Numbered from the stretch's first letter, positions 25,137 to 34,174 are shown. The stretch is 64,000 nt of DNA from DASXTK01 sp050744325 (GCA_050744325.1 JBOGHK010000049.1:1-64000); one strand, 5' to 3'. A program made the numbers and translations. Notes: generated by a model from the letters alone, not told the origin.

Positions 25137-26655
25137 TTGACCAACGGATCGCGGGGCAGCCCGAGGATGCGCTCACCGATCTGGTTGCGCTTGATCTCCG
25201 ACGTGCCGCCGGCGATCGACATGCCGCGGTGCATGAGCACCATGAAGTTGCTCATGCCGGCGGCGCCGTCCATGAACGGCACGTCCGGCCTGTGCAGCGC
25301 CGTCTGGATGGCGACCGCCTCGTGGCCGAGCTCGGAGAGGACCAGCTTTGTCATCGCGCCCTCGGGCCCGGGGCCGGCACCGGCGACGGCGCGGTGAGCG
25401 CTGCGCAGGTTGAGCAGGCCCATCGCCTGGTGGGTGGCGATGTAGTGGCCGACGCGAGCGGTGCCACCGGTGAGCCGCTCGGGATGGGCGTCGTACAGCG
25501 GCACCAGCGCCGACCCCGGCGTCGCCATGCCGCCCTGGCCCCCGCCGATGCTCACGCTCTCGTTGCCGAGGGTGGCGCGGGCGACGGTCCAGCCGCCGTC
25601 GACCCGTGTCGCCCTGGTCTTGATGCCGGCGGCGTCGGAGCCGGCGTCGGGCTCGCTGAACAGCTGGCACCAGACGACGCCCTGGTCCAGCCCCGGGTTG
25701 ACCCATCGGGCGATCTGGTCGGGCGTGCCGTACTGGATCAGTGTGAGGATGACCCAGCCGGTGACCCCGTAACCCGGGCGCTTGATGCCGGCTGCCTCGA
25801 ACTCCTGCTCGATGACGAGCTGCTCGACCGCACCGGCGTCACGGCCGTATGGCTTGGGCCAGTTCGGCATCACGTAGCCGGTCTCGATCATCCGGCGGCG
25901 CTGCTCCTCGGTCGGCAGTCCCTTGACACTCTCGGCGAAGGCCCGGACGTCGGTCCGGATCGCGTCTGCCTCCGGAGGCAGCTCGACGGCTCTGGCGCTG
26001 GCGACGCCTGCCCGGGCCAGGTCGGTCAGCTCGGCGGCGGCGCCGTCGGGGTCGAGGAACGACAGCAGGACCGTGGCCCGGCGCATGAACAGGTGGCGTC
26101 GTGCTCCCAGGTGATGGCGATGCCGCCGTGGACCTGGGTGCTGAGGTTCGCGCACAGATCGGCGGCCGGTGCCGCCAGCGTGGCCGCCACGGCGGCGGCG
26201 TAGGTGAGCTGGTCGCCGCCCGTCACCGCGGCGCGAGCAGCGTCCCACACGACGCTGGTAGCCAGCTCGGTGGCGACGGCCATGTTGGCGCAGTGGTGCT
26301 TGACCGCCTGGAACATGGCGATCGGGCGGCCGAACTGGATCCGCTCCTTGGCGTACGACGACGCCATCTCCGTGCACTCGCGAGCGAGGCCGACAGCCTC
26401 AGCGGCCAGCAGCAGCCGGGCGAGGTCGACGAGGGTGCGGCGGGCATCGGGAATGACCGTCGCCGCGACCCCGCCGAGGGCGACGCGGGGCAGGCCGAGC
26501 CAGCCGAGCTCGGCGAAGTTGGCCCAGAACGGTGGCAGGCTCTCCTCGGCGCCGTCGAGCAGCCGCCGCGCTTCGGCGCGAGCGCCGAACTTCTCCAGCG
26601 CGGCACGGGCGACGGCTTCGAGTTCCAGGTGGGCGTCGGTAATGGCGATCGGCAT
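25133..26655 (-). pseudogene. two-module acyl-CoA dehydrogenase with two internal deletions and a frameshift
   Basis: The intact family member in actinobacteria has two dehydrogenase modules in about 720 residues. Here the first module starts MPIAITDAHLELEAVARA (ATG 26655) and jumps from ELGWLGL to GGVAATVIPDARRTL, losing about 150 residues; it continues through SSYAKERIQFGRPIAMFQAV and ITWEHDA. At about 26093-26098 one C is missing and the frame changes, resuming at HLFMRRATVLLSFLD. The second module jumps from IKTRATRVDGGW straight to TVARATLGNES, losing about 80 residues that hold the flavin-site strands. The C-terminus (GGTSEIKRNQIGERILGLPR) is intact. Sizes of loss are from family knowledge. 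Confidence 0.75.
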
Positions 26656-26670
26656 GGAGGCGGCGCCTAA

Positions 26671-26685
26671 CGTAGCGACACTACG
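26671..26685. promoter_or_regulatory. 15-bp inverted repeat before the acyl-CoA dehydrogenase remnant
   Basis: CGTAG-N5-CTACG (CGTAGCGACACTACG), symmetric at six of seven base pairs, 16 bp upstream of the old dehydrogenase start and 30 bp downstream of the TetR gene. Likely a regulator binding site; whether the neighbouring TetR protein binds it is unknown, since it does not resemble the 27603 palindrome. Confidence 0.45.
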
Positions 26686-26714
26686 CTGGGCCGACAAGCA
26701 CGCCCGCGGGCCGG

Positions 26715-27539
26715 TCAGCGGGCGTCGTGGTCGCGGAGGACCTGGCGGATGCGCTCGTGGGACAGGCCGGCAGCGGCGCCGACGTGGCGGAGGCTGTGAC
26801 CCTCGTGCACGGCGTCGACGATGCCGTCGTGCAACGCCTGCCGCGCCCGCTCGGCGGCGGCGGCCCGGGTCCGGACCCTGGCCAGGGCGGCGGGCTGGTC
26901 GCCGTCGTGGTCGGCACCGGCAGACTGCAGCAGCAGATCGGCCAGCCGGGCGAAGGCCCGGTCCGACGGCGGCGCTTCGTCGAGAGCGCTGAACACGACC
27001 TTGCCCATCGTGAGCAGCGCCAGCACCCGGGCGAGGTCGTCGGTGGCGAGGGCCGGGTCGATGATCCCGAGCCCTACGGCCGCATCGTTCGCCTTGGTCA
27101 TCGCCCGCAGGTAGCTCTGGAGCCCGCGCCGCAGGGTCTGGGCGACGTGCGGATCTCGTCGGGCGACGACGATCACGTCGAGCAGCAGCAGCATGCGGCG
27201 ATCCGGGCGTTCCGACATCGATTGGATGATCCGCTTCGACGCCTCGTTCCACGGCAGGGAGGCAACCTCACGTGCTGAACGGACGATGTCCTCGACCGGT
27301 GCGAGGTCGACGGTTGCCAGCAGCAGATCGAGCTTGCCGGCGAAGTGGGCGTAGAGGGCGCCGGTGGTGACACCGGCCCGCTCGGCGATCCCGGCGACGG
27401 TGGCCGCCTCGTAGCCCTTGGTCGAGAACTCCTCGAAGGCGGCCTCGATCAGCGCAGCACGGGAGTTGGGACGGGAGCTCTCCGGCGGCTTCGGCGGCGC
27501 CACCGACTCCGAAGCGTCCCGTTCGCCGAGTGGCGCCAT
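26715..27539 (-). CDS. TetR-family regulator with a second C-terminal helix-turn-helix
   Basis: A 274-residue protein. The N-terminal TetR HTH is clear: RAALIEAAFEEFSTKGYEAA, VAGIAERAGVTTGALYAHF, then KLDLLLATVD. The ligand domain spans about 85-220. Beyond it, residues 240-270 hold HSLRHVGAAAGLSHERIRQV, which looks like another HTH, of the kind seen in sigma factor region 4. Normal TetR proteins end near 200-220 residues, so this is a fusion or extension. It is divergent from the acyl-CoA ligase gene across a perfect palindrome, and upstream of the acyl-CoA dehydrogenase remnant, so it likely controls lipid catabolism. Confidence 0.82.
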   Translation of the reverse strand: MAPLGERDASESVAPPKPPESSRPNSRAALIEAAFEEFSTKGYEAATVAGIAERAGVTTGALYAHFAGKLDLLLATVDLAPVEDIVRSAREVASLPWNEASKRIIQSMSERPDRRMLLLLDVIVVARRDPHVAQTLRRGLQSYLRAMTKANDAAVGLGIIDPALATDDLARVLALLTMGKVVFSALDEAPPSDRAFARLADLLLQSAGADHDGDQPAALARVRTRAAAAERARQALHDGIVDAVHEGHSLRHVGAAAGLSHERIRQVLRDHDAR

Positions 27540-27602
27540 CGATCGAGCGTACCCCCGTTATGAAAGTCGTGGTGGTGAGGGGAGCGCTGCGTACGATCGC
27601 GT

Positions 27603-27617
27603 GTCAAGACTCTTGAC
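27603..27617. promoter_or_regulatory. perfect 15-bp palindrome, probable TetR operator
   Basis: GTCAAGA-C-TCTTGAC lies between the divergent TetR gene (start 27539) and the acyl-CoA ligase gene (start 27649). Seven-base arms and a central base suit a TetR dimer. It overlaps the region where a ligase -35/-10 would fall. Confidence 0.65.
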
Positions 27618-27648
27618 GCTATCCCGGGCTCCGGGAGCATGTAGAAGG

Positions 27649-29388
27649 ATGACGACGGTGACCACACCACCACCTGCACCGATCTCGATCGCCGACGCGC
27701 ACGCGCAGCTGACCAGGGCCGGGTCGCTGTTCGAGATCGAGGTCGTGGACATCGACGGTCGGCCGACGAAGTCGTGGAAGAACGCGTTGCCGTCCATTCG
27801 CGCCCTGCTCGAGGCCAGCCGAGCGCACGGTGACGCGTCCTTCGTCGTCTACGAGGACGAGCGGATGACCTTCGCCGAGCACTACGCACGCGCGGCGGCA
27901 TTCGCCAGCGCGTTGGTGAACGACTTCGGCGTGCGCAACGGCGACCGTGTCGCCATCGCGATGCGCAACTTCCCCGAGTGGCCGGTCGCGTTCTTCGGTG
28001 CCGCCGCGACCGGTGCGATCGTCGTGCCGCTGAACGCCTGGTGGACCGGACGGGAGCTCGAGTACGGCCTCGCCGATTCCGGGGCGAAGGTCCTGGTCGC
28101 CGATGGCGAGCGGATGGAGCGAATCGCCGAGCACTCCGCCAACCTGTCCGACCTCACGACGATCGTCGCGCGCGGCGACGTCCACAAGGGATGCAGCGAG
28201 TGGGGCGACGTGATCGGCGAACCCGATCCGGCGAACCCGCCAGCGCTCCCCGAGGCCGGCATCCACCCCGACGACGACGCCACGATCTTCTACACGTCCG
28301 GCACCACCGGCCTGCCGAAGGGTGCGCTCGGCACCCACCGGAACTTCACCGCGAACCTCATGTCGTTGGCGTTCGCGGCCACTCGCGCCGCGCTGCGCAC
28401 CCCGCCGCGGGAGCCCGCCCCGGGCGCGTCAAGCGCGTCGAGCGCGGCGACGCAGAGCGCCAGCCTCCTGTCGGTCCCGTTCTTCCACGCGACCGGCTGC
28501 CACTCCGTGCTGCAGGGAGCGGTCGCCTCCGGCTCGAAGCTCGTGCTGATGTACAAGTGGAACCCCGAGCGGGCTCTCGAGCTGATCGAGCGCGAGCGCA
28601 TCACGACCTTCGGTGGCGTGCCGTCGATGGTCTGGCAGGTCCTCCAGTCACCGGACTTCGACAAGCGAGACATCTCGAGTGTGCAGAGCATCGGCTACGG
28701 CGGTGCCCCCGCTCCGCCCGAGCTCGTCCGCAAGATCGACCAGATGTTCCCGGGCCGGACCCCGACCAACGGCTACGGGCTCACCGAGACATCCAGCATG
28801 ACGACGGGCAACAGCGGCGCTGACTACCTGCGCAAGCCAGACAGCGTCGGCGTGCCGGTCGCCGTCTGCGACGTCAAGGTCGTCGACGAGCTCGGCAACG
28901 ATCTGCCCCAGGGCGACACCGGCGAGCTCTGCATCAAGGGGCCGAACGTCGTCCGCGGCTACTGGGGGAAGCCCGAGGCGACCACGCAGACGTTCTCCGA
29001 CGGGTGGCTGCACAGCGGCGACGTCGCCCACATCGACGAGGAGGGCTTCGTCTTCATCGTCGACCGGGCCAAGGACATGATCATCCGCGGCGGTGAGAAC
29101 GTGTACTGCTCCGAGGTCGAGGGGACGATCTTCGAGCACCCCGCCATACTCGACGCCGCCGTCATCGGCGTACCTCACCAGGTCCTCGGCGAGGAGGTCG
29201 GCGCCATCGTCCAGCTCAAGCCGGGCCAGCACGCCAGCGCTGAGGACATCAAGGCCCACGTGCGCGAGCGACTCGCCGCGTTCAAGGTGCCCGTGCACAT
29301 CTGGTTCCGTGATGAGGACCTCCCCCGGAACCCGGCAGGGAAGGTGCTCAAGCGACAACTGCGGGATGAGGTCGTGCCGCCGACCTGA
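27649..29388 (+). CDS. acyl-CoA synthetase (class I adenylate-forming, FadD-like)
   Basis: The 579-residue enzyme has the P-loop-like TSGTTGLPKGALG (about 215-227), a mid motif GGAPAPPELVRK, the YGLTETSSM acyl-site loop, GWLHSGDVAHIDEEG with the ATP-binding Asp, RAKDMIIRGGENVY hinge and the catalytic Lys in NPAGKVLKRQL. It activates a carboxylic acid to its CoA ester; steroid-derived or fatty acids are plausible from the context. Start could be ATG 27649 or GTG 27658, which has a better spaced AGAAGGA. Controlled by the divergent TetR gene by inference. Confidence 0.9.
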   Translation: MTTVTTPPPAPISIADAHAQLTRAGSLFEIEVVDIDGRPTKSWKNALPSIRALLEASRAHGDASFVVYEDERMTFAEHYARAAAFASALVNDFGVRNGDRVAIAMRNFPEWPVAFFGAAATGAIVVPLNAWWTGRELEYGLADSGAKVLVADGERMERIAEHSANLSDLTTIVARGDVHKGCSEWGDVIGEPDPANPPALPEAGIHPDDDATIFYTSGTTGLPKGALGTHRNFTANLMSLAFAATRAALRTPPREPAPGASSASSAATQSASLLSVPFFHATGCHSVLQGAVASGSKLVLMYKWNPERALELIERERITTFGGVPSMVWQVLQSPDFDKRDISSVQSIGYGGAPAPPELVRKIDQMFPGRTPTNGYGLTETSSMTTGNSGADYLRKPDSVGVPVAVCDVKVVDELGNDLPQGDTGELCIKGPNVVRGYWGKPEATTQTFSDGWLHSGDVAHIDEEGFVFIVDRAKDMIIRGGENVYCSEVEGTIFEHPAILDAAVIGVPHQVLGEEVGAIVQLKPGQHASAEDIKAHVRERLAAFKVPVHIWFRDEDLPRNPAGKVLKRQLRDEVVPPT

Positions 29389-29395
29389 TCGTTGG

Positions 29396-29830
29396 TCAGC
29401 TCGCCGGCGGGTGTGGGGCCCGAAAGCTGCGGACGACCTGTGTACGCGAGAAGCGACCGGCGGTCACGAGCCGGGCGATCTCATCGGTGCCTTTGCTGTC
29501 GACCGACCAAGGCTCGCCCCAGGGAAAGCAGGAGGCTTCGATGGCCCGGTCGGAGAGGCCCTCGGCTCGGCCTCGGGCGATCTGGTCCCGGACATTGACG
29601 AGCCAGTCCCGTTTGGCCCGCAGCGCCTCCCTGGGGTCCTGGCGGATTACCACCCCGGCGATGTCGGGGATGTCCGGGCGTTCGGTGTGGATGTGGCCGT
29701 GGGCTTCTACGAGGATCGAGACGTCGAGCTCGAGGAGGCGGTCGAGCGTCTCGATCAAGGCGTGGCCGTCGACGTCGTCGTTCCAGCAGATGGACCTGCC
29801 GACCCCGGGTCTGGACATAGGCAGCCCCAT
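29396..29830 (-). pseudogene. metallo-beta-lactamase-fold hydrolase, C-terminal remnant
   Basis: From about 29830 to 29396 the minus strand reads NDDVDGHALIETLDRLLELD, ILVEAHGHIHTERPDIP, VVIRQDPREALRAKRD and a long AIEASCFPWGEPWSVDSKG tail, which match the C-terminal part of an MBL-fold hydrolase family (the GHGHIHT metal-binding His region). The N-terminal half with HxHxDH is absent; residues upstream in frame do not look like protein. It therefore looks like a 5'-truncated gene. It converges on the acyl-CoA ligase, 7 bp from its stop. Confidence 0.55.
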
Positions 29831-30046
29831 AGCCCAGCTGCCGGGTCGTCCGAGCGGTCGCGTGGGTGGTGTGGTTGTCGTGACGTTGCGGCGGACCGGT
29901 GGTGTCACGCCAAGTGGTTCATGACTGGTGGTGTGTCCGGGGCCTCGTCGTGGTTCTGCAACCGATCGTGGGATCGGCGCGACGAGATAGGTGCGGGCCG
30001 GCCAGGTGCCGCAGTCGAGACAGACACCCCCTACGGAGACAACGAC

Positions 30047-30709
30047 ATGAACCACCGAACGCTCACAAGGGCAGCAGCGATCGCGATCGCGGTCGTCCTA
30101 CCGATCAGCGCCGCATGCGGTGACGACGATGGAGGAGACGGCGTGCTGTCGAGCCAGAACACGGAGGAAGGCGCCGACCAGAGCACGACGACCGCCGGCG
30201 ACGCTGACGCGACAACAGAGTCGACCGAAGCCACGGACGCCGGCGACGACCCTGACCAAGCAGACCTGCCCCAGAACCTGGACCTGGACGTCGAGCAGCG
30301 CCATCCCAACGGAACCACGTTGAGGCTGAGCGGCCTGAGCTTCGACGGAAACGACATCTTCATCGAAGCCGAGGTCATCAACGGCGGACCCGACGAGATC
30401 ACGTTCCACGACGGCAGCGACGAGTCGTTCTCGTTGCGGCTCGTGGACGATGCGGGCGAGGAGTACGGCTTCATCGAAGCCGCCCACGAAGAGACCCCGT
30501 TCCTGGACGACGGAGCGATCTACGTGGCCCCGGGTGAGACCGTGAGCGGCACGTTCGCGTTCCGCGGTCCGTTGCACGGACTACCCGACCAGCTTCAGGT
30601 GGTCACCAACGTCTTGTCCGACGACATCGAGGGCTTCAACCTCGACGACCAGTACGAGGGGGCATACGACCCAGGCTTCGTCGTCCCGTTCGAGCTCACG
30701 TGGGACTGA
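30047..30709 (+). CDS. lipoprotein of unknown function
   Basis: A 220-residue secreted lipoprotein: ATG 30047 follows CTACGGAG; residues 1-23 are a signal peptide ending in the lipobox ISAAC, with Cys24 to be lipidated. Residues 25-80 are an acidic, Thr-rich linker. The rest (about 82-220, from DLDVEQRHPNGTTLRLSGLS) looks like a beta-sandwich with alternating hydrophobic residues, similar in feel to DUF4352-type domains. It is first in an operon with an OmpA-domain lipoprotein, an ECF sigma factor and a kinase. Confidence 0.7.
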   Translation: MNHRTLTRAAAIAIAVVLPISAACGDDDGGDGVLSSQNTEEGADQSTTTAGDADATTESTEATDAGDDPDQADLPQNLDLDVEQRHPNGTTLRLSGLSFDGNDIFIEAEVINGGPDEITFHDGSDESFSLRLVDDAGEEYGFIEAAHEETPFLDDGAIYVAPGETVSGTFAFRGPLHGLPDQLQVVTNVLSDDIEGFNLDDQYEGAYDPGFVVPFELTWD

Positions 30710-30714
30710 TCACG

Positions 30715-31398
30715 ATGCGACGCCGACAGACACGACGAATCGGCGCAGCGCTGGTCGCGGCCACGGTGTTGGCCCTGACCGGTGCGGCGTGCAGCTCGGG
30801 AGGTGACGACGCGGGTAGCGAAGCGCAGGTTGGCGGCGACGAGGCCGCGGCCACCACGACGGCGAGCACCGCCGACGAGGCCGCCGGCACCGGTGGCGAC
30901 AGCAGCGACGGAGGGACCAACCTCGACACCAGCCAGAGCGACGCGGAGTCCGACCTCGAGCGTCAGGTGTCCGAGACCTTGTCGGACCTCGACGCCGAGG
31001 TCGTCGAGGGCGACACCGTCATCGCCCTGCCGTCAGAGGTGCTCTTCGACTTCGACCAGTCCCAGCTGCGCCCGGACGCCGCGGCAACCCTGGACCGCAT
31101 CGCCCAAGCCATCGTCTTCTTCGCCGACGCTCCGGTTCAGGTAGCAGGGCACACGGACGCGCACGGCGCCGACGACTACAACCAGCAGCTGTCCGAGCAG
31201 CGGGCCCAGTCAGTGGTGGACCACCTCGTGGCTGCCGGTGTCGACACGGCCCGCATCACGGCCCAAGGCTTCGGCGAGACGCAACCGGTCGCGCCCAACG
31301 AGAATCCCGACGGCTCCGACAACCCCCAAGGCCGAGCCGAGAACCGCAGGGTGGAGATCGTCATCGAAGGTGTCGACCCCGCCGAGATCGGCCAATGA
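30715..31398 (+). CDS. OmpA-domain lipoprotein (peptidoglycan-binding)
   Basis: The 227-residue product has a lipobox LTGAAC near residues 18-23, a long acidic and Thr/Ala-rich linker and a C-terminal OmpA domain (about 100-220): VLFDFDQSQLRPDAAATLDR, VAGHTDAHGADDYNQQLSEQ, RAQSVVDHL, GFGETQPVAPN and AENRRVEIVI. This domain binds peptidoglycan through the Asp/Arg pair seen in GHTD and NRRVE. GTG 30700 in the preceding gene is an alternative start, but ATG 30715 gives a normal signal peptide. It would tether membrane and wall in this operon. Confidence 0.85.
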   Translation: MRRRQTRRIGAALVAATVLALTGAACSSGGDDAGSEAQVGGDEAAATTTASTADEAAGTGGDSSDGGTNLDTSQSDAESDLERQVSETLSDLDAEVVEGDTVIALPSEVLFDFDQSQLRPDAAATLDRIAQAIVFFADAPVQVAGHTDAHGADDYNQQLSEQRAQSVVDHLVAAGVDTARITAQGFGETQPVAPNENPDGSDNPQGRAENRRVEIVIEGVDPAEIGQ

Positions 31399-31413
31399 CA
31401 CAAGGCCGGTGAC

Positions 31414-32019
31414 GTGTTGCCCGGGGCAGACCCTGCGATCCCCACCAAGGTGATACGCACCGCCTTGCGGAGGGCGGCGAGCGACCCCGAATCGCTCGCC
31501 GCCCTCATCGACCCCCTCGCGGCCCACGCAGCGGCCGGATCGCTCGCGCACCTAGAGCTGGTCGTCTGGGCGATCGACGAGCTCCGGCTGGCCGACTTCA
31601 CGATCCGCCGTCTGGTGCTCGACGAGTCCGACGCCGACGACGTCGCCCAGGACGTGCTCGTCGCCGTCGCCGAGACCATCAGCGGGTTCCGCGGCGAGGC
31701 CCGCTTCACGACCTGGCTCAACGGGGTCGCCCGGTTCAAGGCGATCGCCCATCTCCGCCGCAAGCGCGACGAAGCTCCCCTCGACGACGTCGGGCCCACC
31801 GACGCCGAGCGGATCTCGTCGATGCTCGCCAATCGGGTCGTCCTCCAGGAGCTGCTCGACGACCTCCCCGAGCACTACCGCGCCGCGGTGGTGCTCCGCG
31901 ACGTCCAGCAGCTCCCCTACCAGGAGATCACCCGCCGGCTCGCCATCAACGTGAACACCGCCAAGAGCCGCGTGGCCCGGGGCCGGGCTCTGGTGGCAGC
32001 CCGGCTGGTGGAGCGTTGA
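31414..32019 (+). CDS. ECF-type RNA polymerase sigma factor
   Basis: A 201-residue sigma factor. Region 2 includes DADDVAQDVLVAVAETISGF and FTTWLNGVARFKAIAHLRRK (promoter -10 recognition and strand opening); region 4 includes LPEHYRAAVVLRDVQQLPYQ and EITRRLAINVNTAKSRVARG (-35 recognition). It starts with GTG 31414. The stop TGA (32017-32019) overlaps the TTG start of the kinase gene. No anti-sigma factor gene is present in this operon, so control by phosphorylation from the adjacent kinase is plausible, as in known kinase-linked ECF groups. Confidence 0.87.
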   Translation: MLPGADPAIPTKVIRTALRRAASDPESLAALIDPLAAHAAAGSLAHLELVVWAIDELRLADFTIRRLVLDESDADDVAQDVLVAVAETISGFRGEARFTTWLNGVARFKAIAHLRRKRDEAPLDDVGPTDAERISSMLANRVVLQELLDDLPEHYRAAVVLRDVQQLPYQEITRRLAINVNTAKSRVARGRALVAARLVER

Positions 32020-33314
32020 CGGGGCCACTCCCCGACCGCATCGGCCGCTACCGTGTGCGGCAGCTCATCGGAGTCGGCGCCTTCGCGACGGTCTACCGGG
32101 CGCTCGACGAGCGGCTCGGCGTGGACGTCGCCGTCAAGGTCCTGGCCGAGAACCACAGCCTCGACGCCGACGTGCGCTCCCGATTCGTCGAAGAGGGCCG
32201 CCGATTGCGACGCGCCTCCGGATCCCACCTCATCGCCGTCCACGACATCGGCGAAACCGAGCGTGCTCAGCCCTACCTCGTACTCGACCTCGCCGACCGG
32301 GGGGACCTGGCCACCCGGGTCGCGACTGTGCGCCGGCAGGGCCGATGCCCCGGACCCGACGATGTCCTGGCGCTCGGCCAGGCTCTCACCGCCGCTCTCC
32401 GCGAGCTTCACCGCCACCAGATCGTCCACAGAGACTTGACACCGAAGAACCTGCTACTGCGTTCGACCCTGCCGCCCGCAGCTCGCTCGGACCTCGTCGA
32501 GGCGTCGCTGATCGCAGCCGACGAACAACTGGCTCTCGCCGACCTCGGCCTGTCCAAGGATCTCGCGGTGGCGTCGGGCCTCACCGTCGCCACCGGCACG
32601 TCCGGGTTCGCGCCGCCGGAACAACGCGAGCACGCCGCCGTCGTCGACCATCGCGCCGACATCTGGGCAGCCAGCGCATTGGTCGTCTGGCTCGCCCTCG
32701 ACCGCGCCCCCGACGACGAGGGCCGTTGGCAACACGACCTGCGACACGCCGGCTGGAGCCCCGATCTGGCCCGGGCGACCGCGCGGGGCCTGGCCCACAG
32801 CCCACATCACCGCTACCCCATCATCGACGAGTGGTACGCCGCCCTGGAGCACGCCCTGCGGCCACCGACGGGAACGCCGACCACCGGTACCGGCCGGGCG
32901 GCTACCCGCCGAGGTCGGTGGAGGCCGGGGCTCGGGTCAATGCTGATGATGATCGTGGCCCTGCTCGTCGGAGCCACCGCCGATGGCGTCGGCGAACAGA
33001 TCCGGGACGCGCGGACGGTGACCACCGAGCCGTCCGACAACGGCAGCGAGACCACAGTCGAGGAACATGGCGTCACGATCAGGATCGACGGACCGACGAC
33101 AGTCCCGGTCGACGAGTCACTCCGCCTCACCGCCACGGTCGACGGAGCCGAGCAATGGATATGGGTCGGCCCCGACGGTGCTCTGGCCGTCAGAGCCGAG
33201 GAATTCGTGCTGGACGCACTGGACTCGGGGCACGCCACCGTGCGCGTCCTCGCCATCGACCAGCGCGGCCGGATCATCGAAGCCACCCGCCCTGTCACAG
33301 TGACACAGGGCTGA
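32016..33314 (+). CDS. transmembrane Ser/Thr protein kinase with outer domain
   Basis: A 432-residue protein starting with TTG 32016, coupled to the sigma gene. The kinase domain (about 11-285) has GVGAFATVY, Lys41 in VAVKVL, the catalytic HRDLTPKN (138-145, with Thr for the usual Lys), DLG for DFG (176-178) and APPEQ for APE. A membrane segment follows (about 308-328) and then an outer domain (about 345-432) with an Ig-like pattern (ITIRIDGPTTVPVDES region). Essential catalytic residues are there, so it should be active. It probably senses envelope state and acts on the ECF factor. Confidence 0.85.
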   Translation: MTGPLPDRIGRYRVRQLIGVGAFATVYRALDERLGVDVAVKVLAENHSLDADVRSRFVEEGRRLRRASGSHLIAVHDIGETERAQPYLVLDLADRGDLATRVATVRRQGRCPGPDDVLALGQALTAALRELHRHQIVHRDLTPKNLLLRSTLPPAARSDLVEASLIAADEQLALADLGLSKDLAVASGLTVATGTSGFAPPEQREHAAVVDHRADIWAASALVVWLALDRAPDDEGRWQHDLRHAGWSPDLARATARGLAHSPHHRYPIIDEWYAALEHALRPPTGTPTTGTGRAATRRGRWRPGLGSMLMMIVALLVGATADGVGEQIRDARTVTTEPSDNGSETTVEEHGVTIRIDGPTTVPVDESLRLTATVDGAEQWIWVGPDGALAVRAEEFVLDALDSGHATVRVLAIDQRGRIIEATRPVTVTQG

Positions 33315-33391
33315 ACGTCGGCATTTCGTGGGCGCCCATAGGTTCGCCGTGTGGACTTGGGCGAGCAGCTGATCCGACGTCGACGACGCCT

Positions 33392-34174
33392 CTATGGCGC
33401 CAGGCGGGAGATGCGGTCGAGAGTCCGGTCCATGGAGCCGCTGCCGCTGACCACCAGGTCGTCGACCACCCTGCCGTCCCGTAGGCGGACCAGGCGATCG
33501 CATCGCGCCGCCACCTGCGGGTCGTGCGTGGCGACGAGGATGGTCATCCCGTGCTGATCGCGCACGTCCAGCAACAGGTCCATGATCTCGCTGCCGGTCA
33601 CCGAGTCCAGGTTGCCGGTCGGTTCGTCAGCGAGCACCAGGCGAGGCTGGTTGACTAGGGCGCGGGCGATGGCCACCCGCTGCTGCTCGCCCCCTGACAG
33701 GCGGGAGGGCAGCGCGCCCCCGCGGTCCTCCAAGCCGACCGCAGCGAGCAACTCGGCCGCGCGGGCCGCCTTGTCGAAGGTCGTCCGGTACGGGAGCACC
33801 GGCGCGAGGACGTTGTTCGCCGCAGTCAACGTCGGCAGCAGGTGGTAGCGCTGGAACACGAAGCCCACGCGGCGGCGGTAGGCGGCGAGCTGTCGCCGTC
33901 GGAGCGCCGCCAGGTCCTGGCCGTCCACGGCGACCTGGCCCGACGACGGCCGTTCGATGGCCCCGACGAGGTGCAGCAAGGTCGACTTGCCTGATCCCGA
34001 CGGCCCGGCGATGGCGACGGTGGACCCTGCCTCGATGGTCAAGCCGACGTCGTCGATCGCCCTCAACGTCTCGCCGCCGCCCAGCGGGTAGGTCTTGGTC
34101 AAGGCGTCCACGACCACTCGGGCGCCGGTCGTCGGTGGCGTCTCGTCGGTGGGCTCGCCGGCCTCGTCGGTCAT
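33392..34174 (-). CDS. ABC transporter ATPase, MacB/LolD type
   Basis: A 260-residue ATPase with Walker A GPSGSGKST, the long Q-loop RVGFVFQRYHLLPTLTAANN, signature LSGGEQQRVAIARAL, Walker B LVLADEPTGNLDS and the ATHDPQVA switch. This is the LolD/MacB subgroup, which works with FtsX-type permeases as mechanical exporters rather than importers. Its start lies 13 bp after the permease gene stop in the same operon (permease first). The operon is headed by the palindrome at 37025 controlled by PadR. Confidence 0.92.
   Translation of the reverse strand: MTDEAGEPTDETPPTTGARVVVDALTKTYPLGGGETLRAIDDVGLTIEAGSTVAIAGPSGSGKSTLLHLVGAIERPSSGQVAVDGQDLAALRRRQLAAYRRRVGFVFQRYHLLPTLTAANNVLAPVLPYRTTFDKAARAAELLAAVGLEDRGGALPSRLSGGEQQRVAIARALVNQPRLVLADEPTGNLDSVTGSEIMDLLLDVRDQHGMTILVATHDPQVAARCDRLVRLRDGRVVDDLVVSGSGSMDRTLDRISRLAP

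Noticed and set aside
33315..33391. terminator between the convergent kinase and ABC genes
   Set aside because: No stem with a following T-run is visible; short GC stems here are not distinctive.
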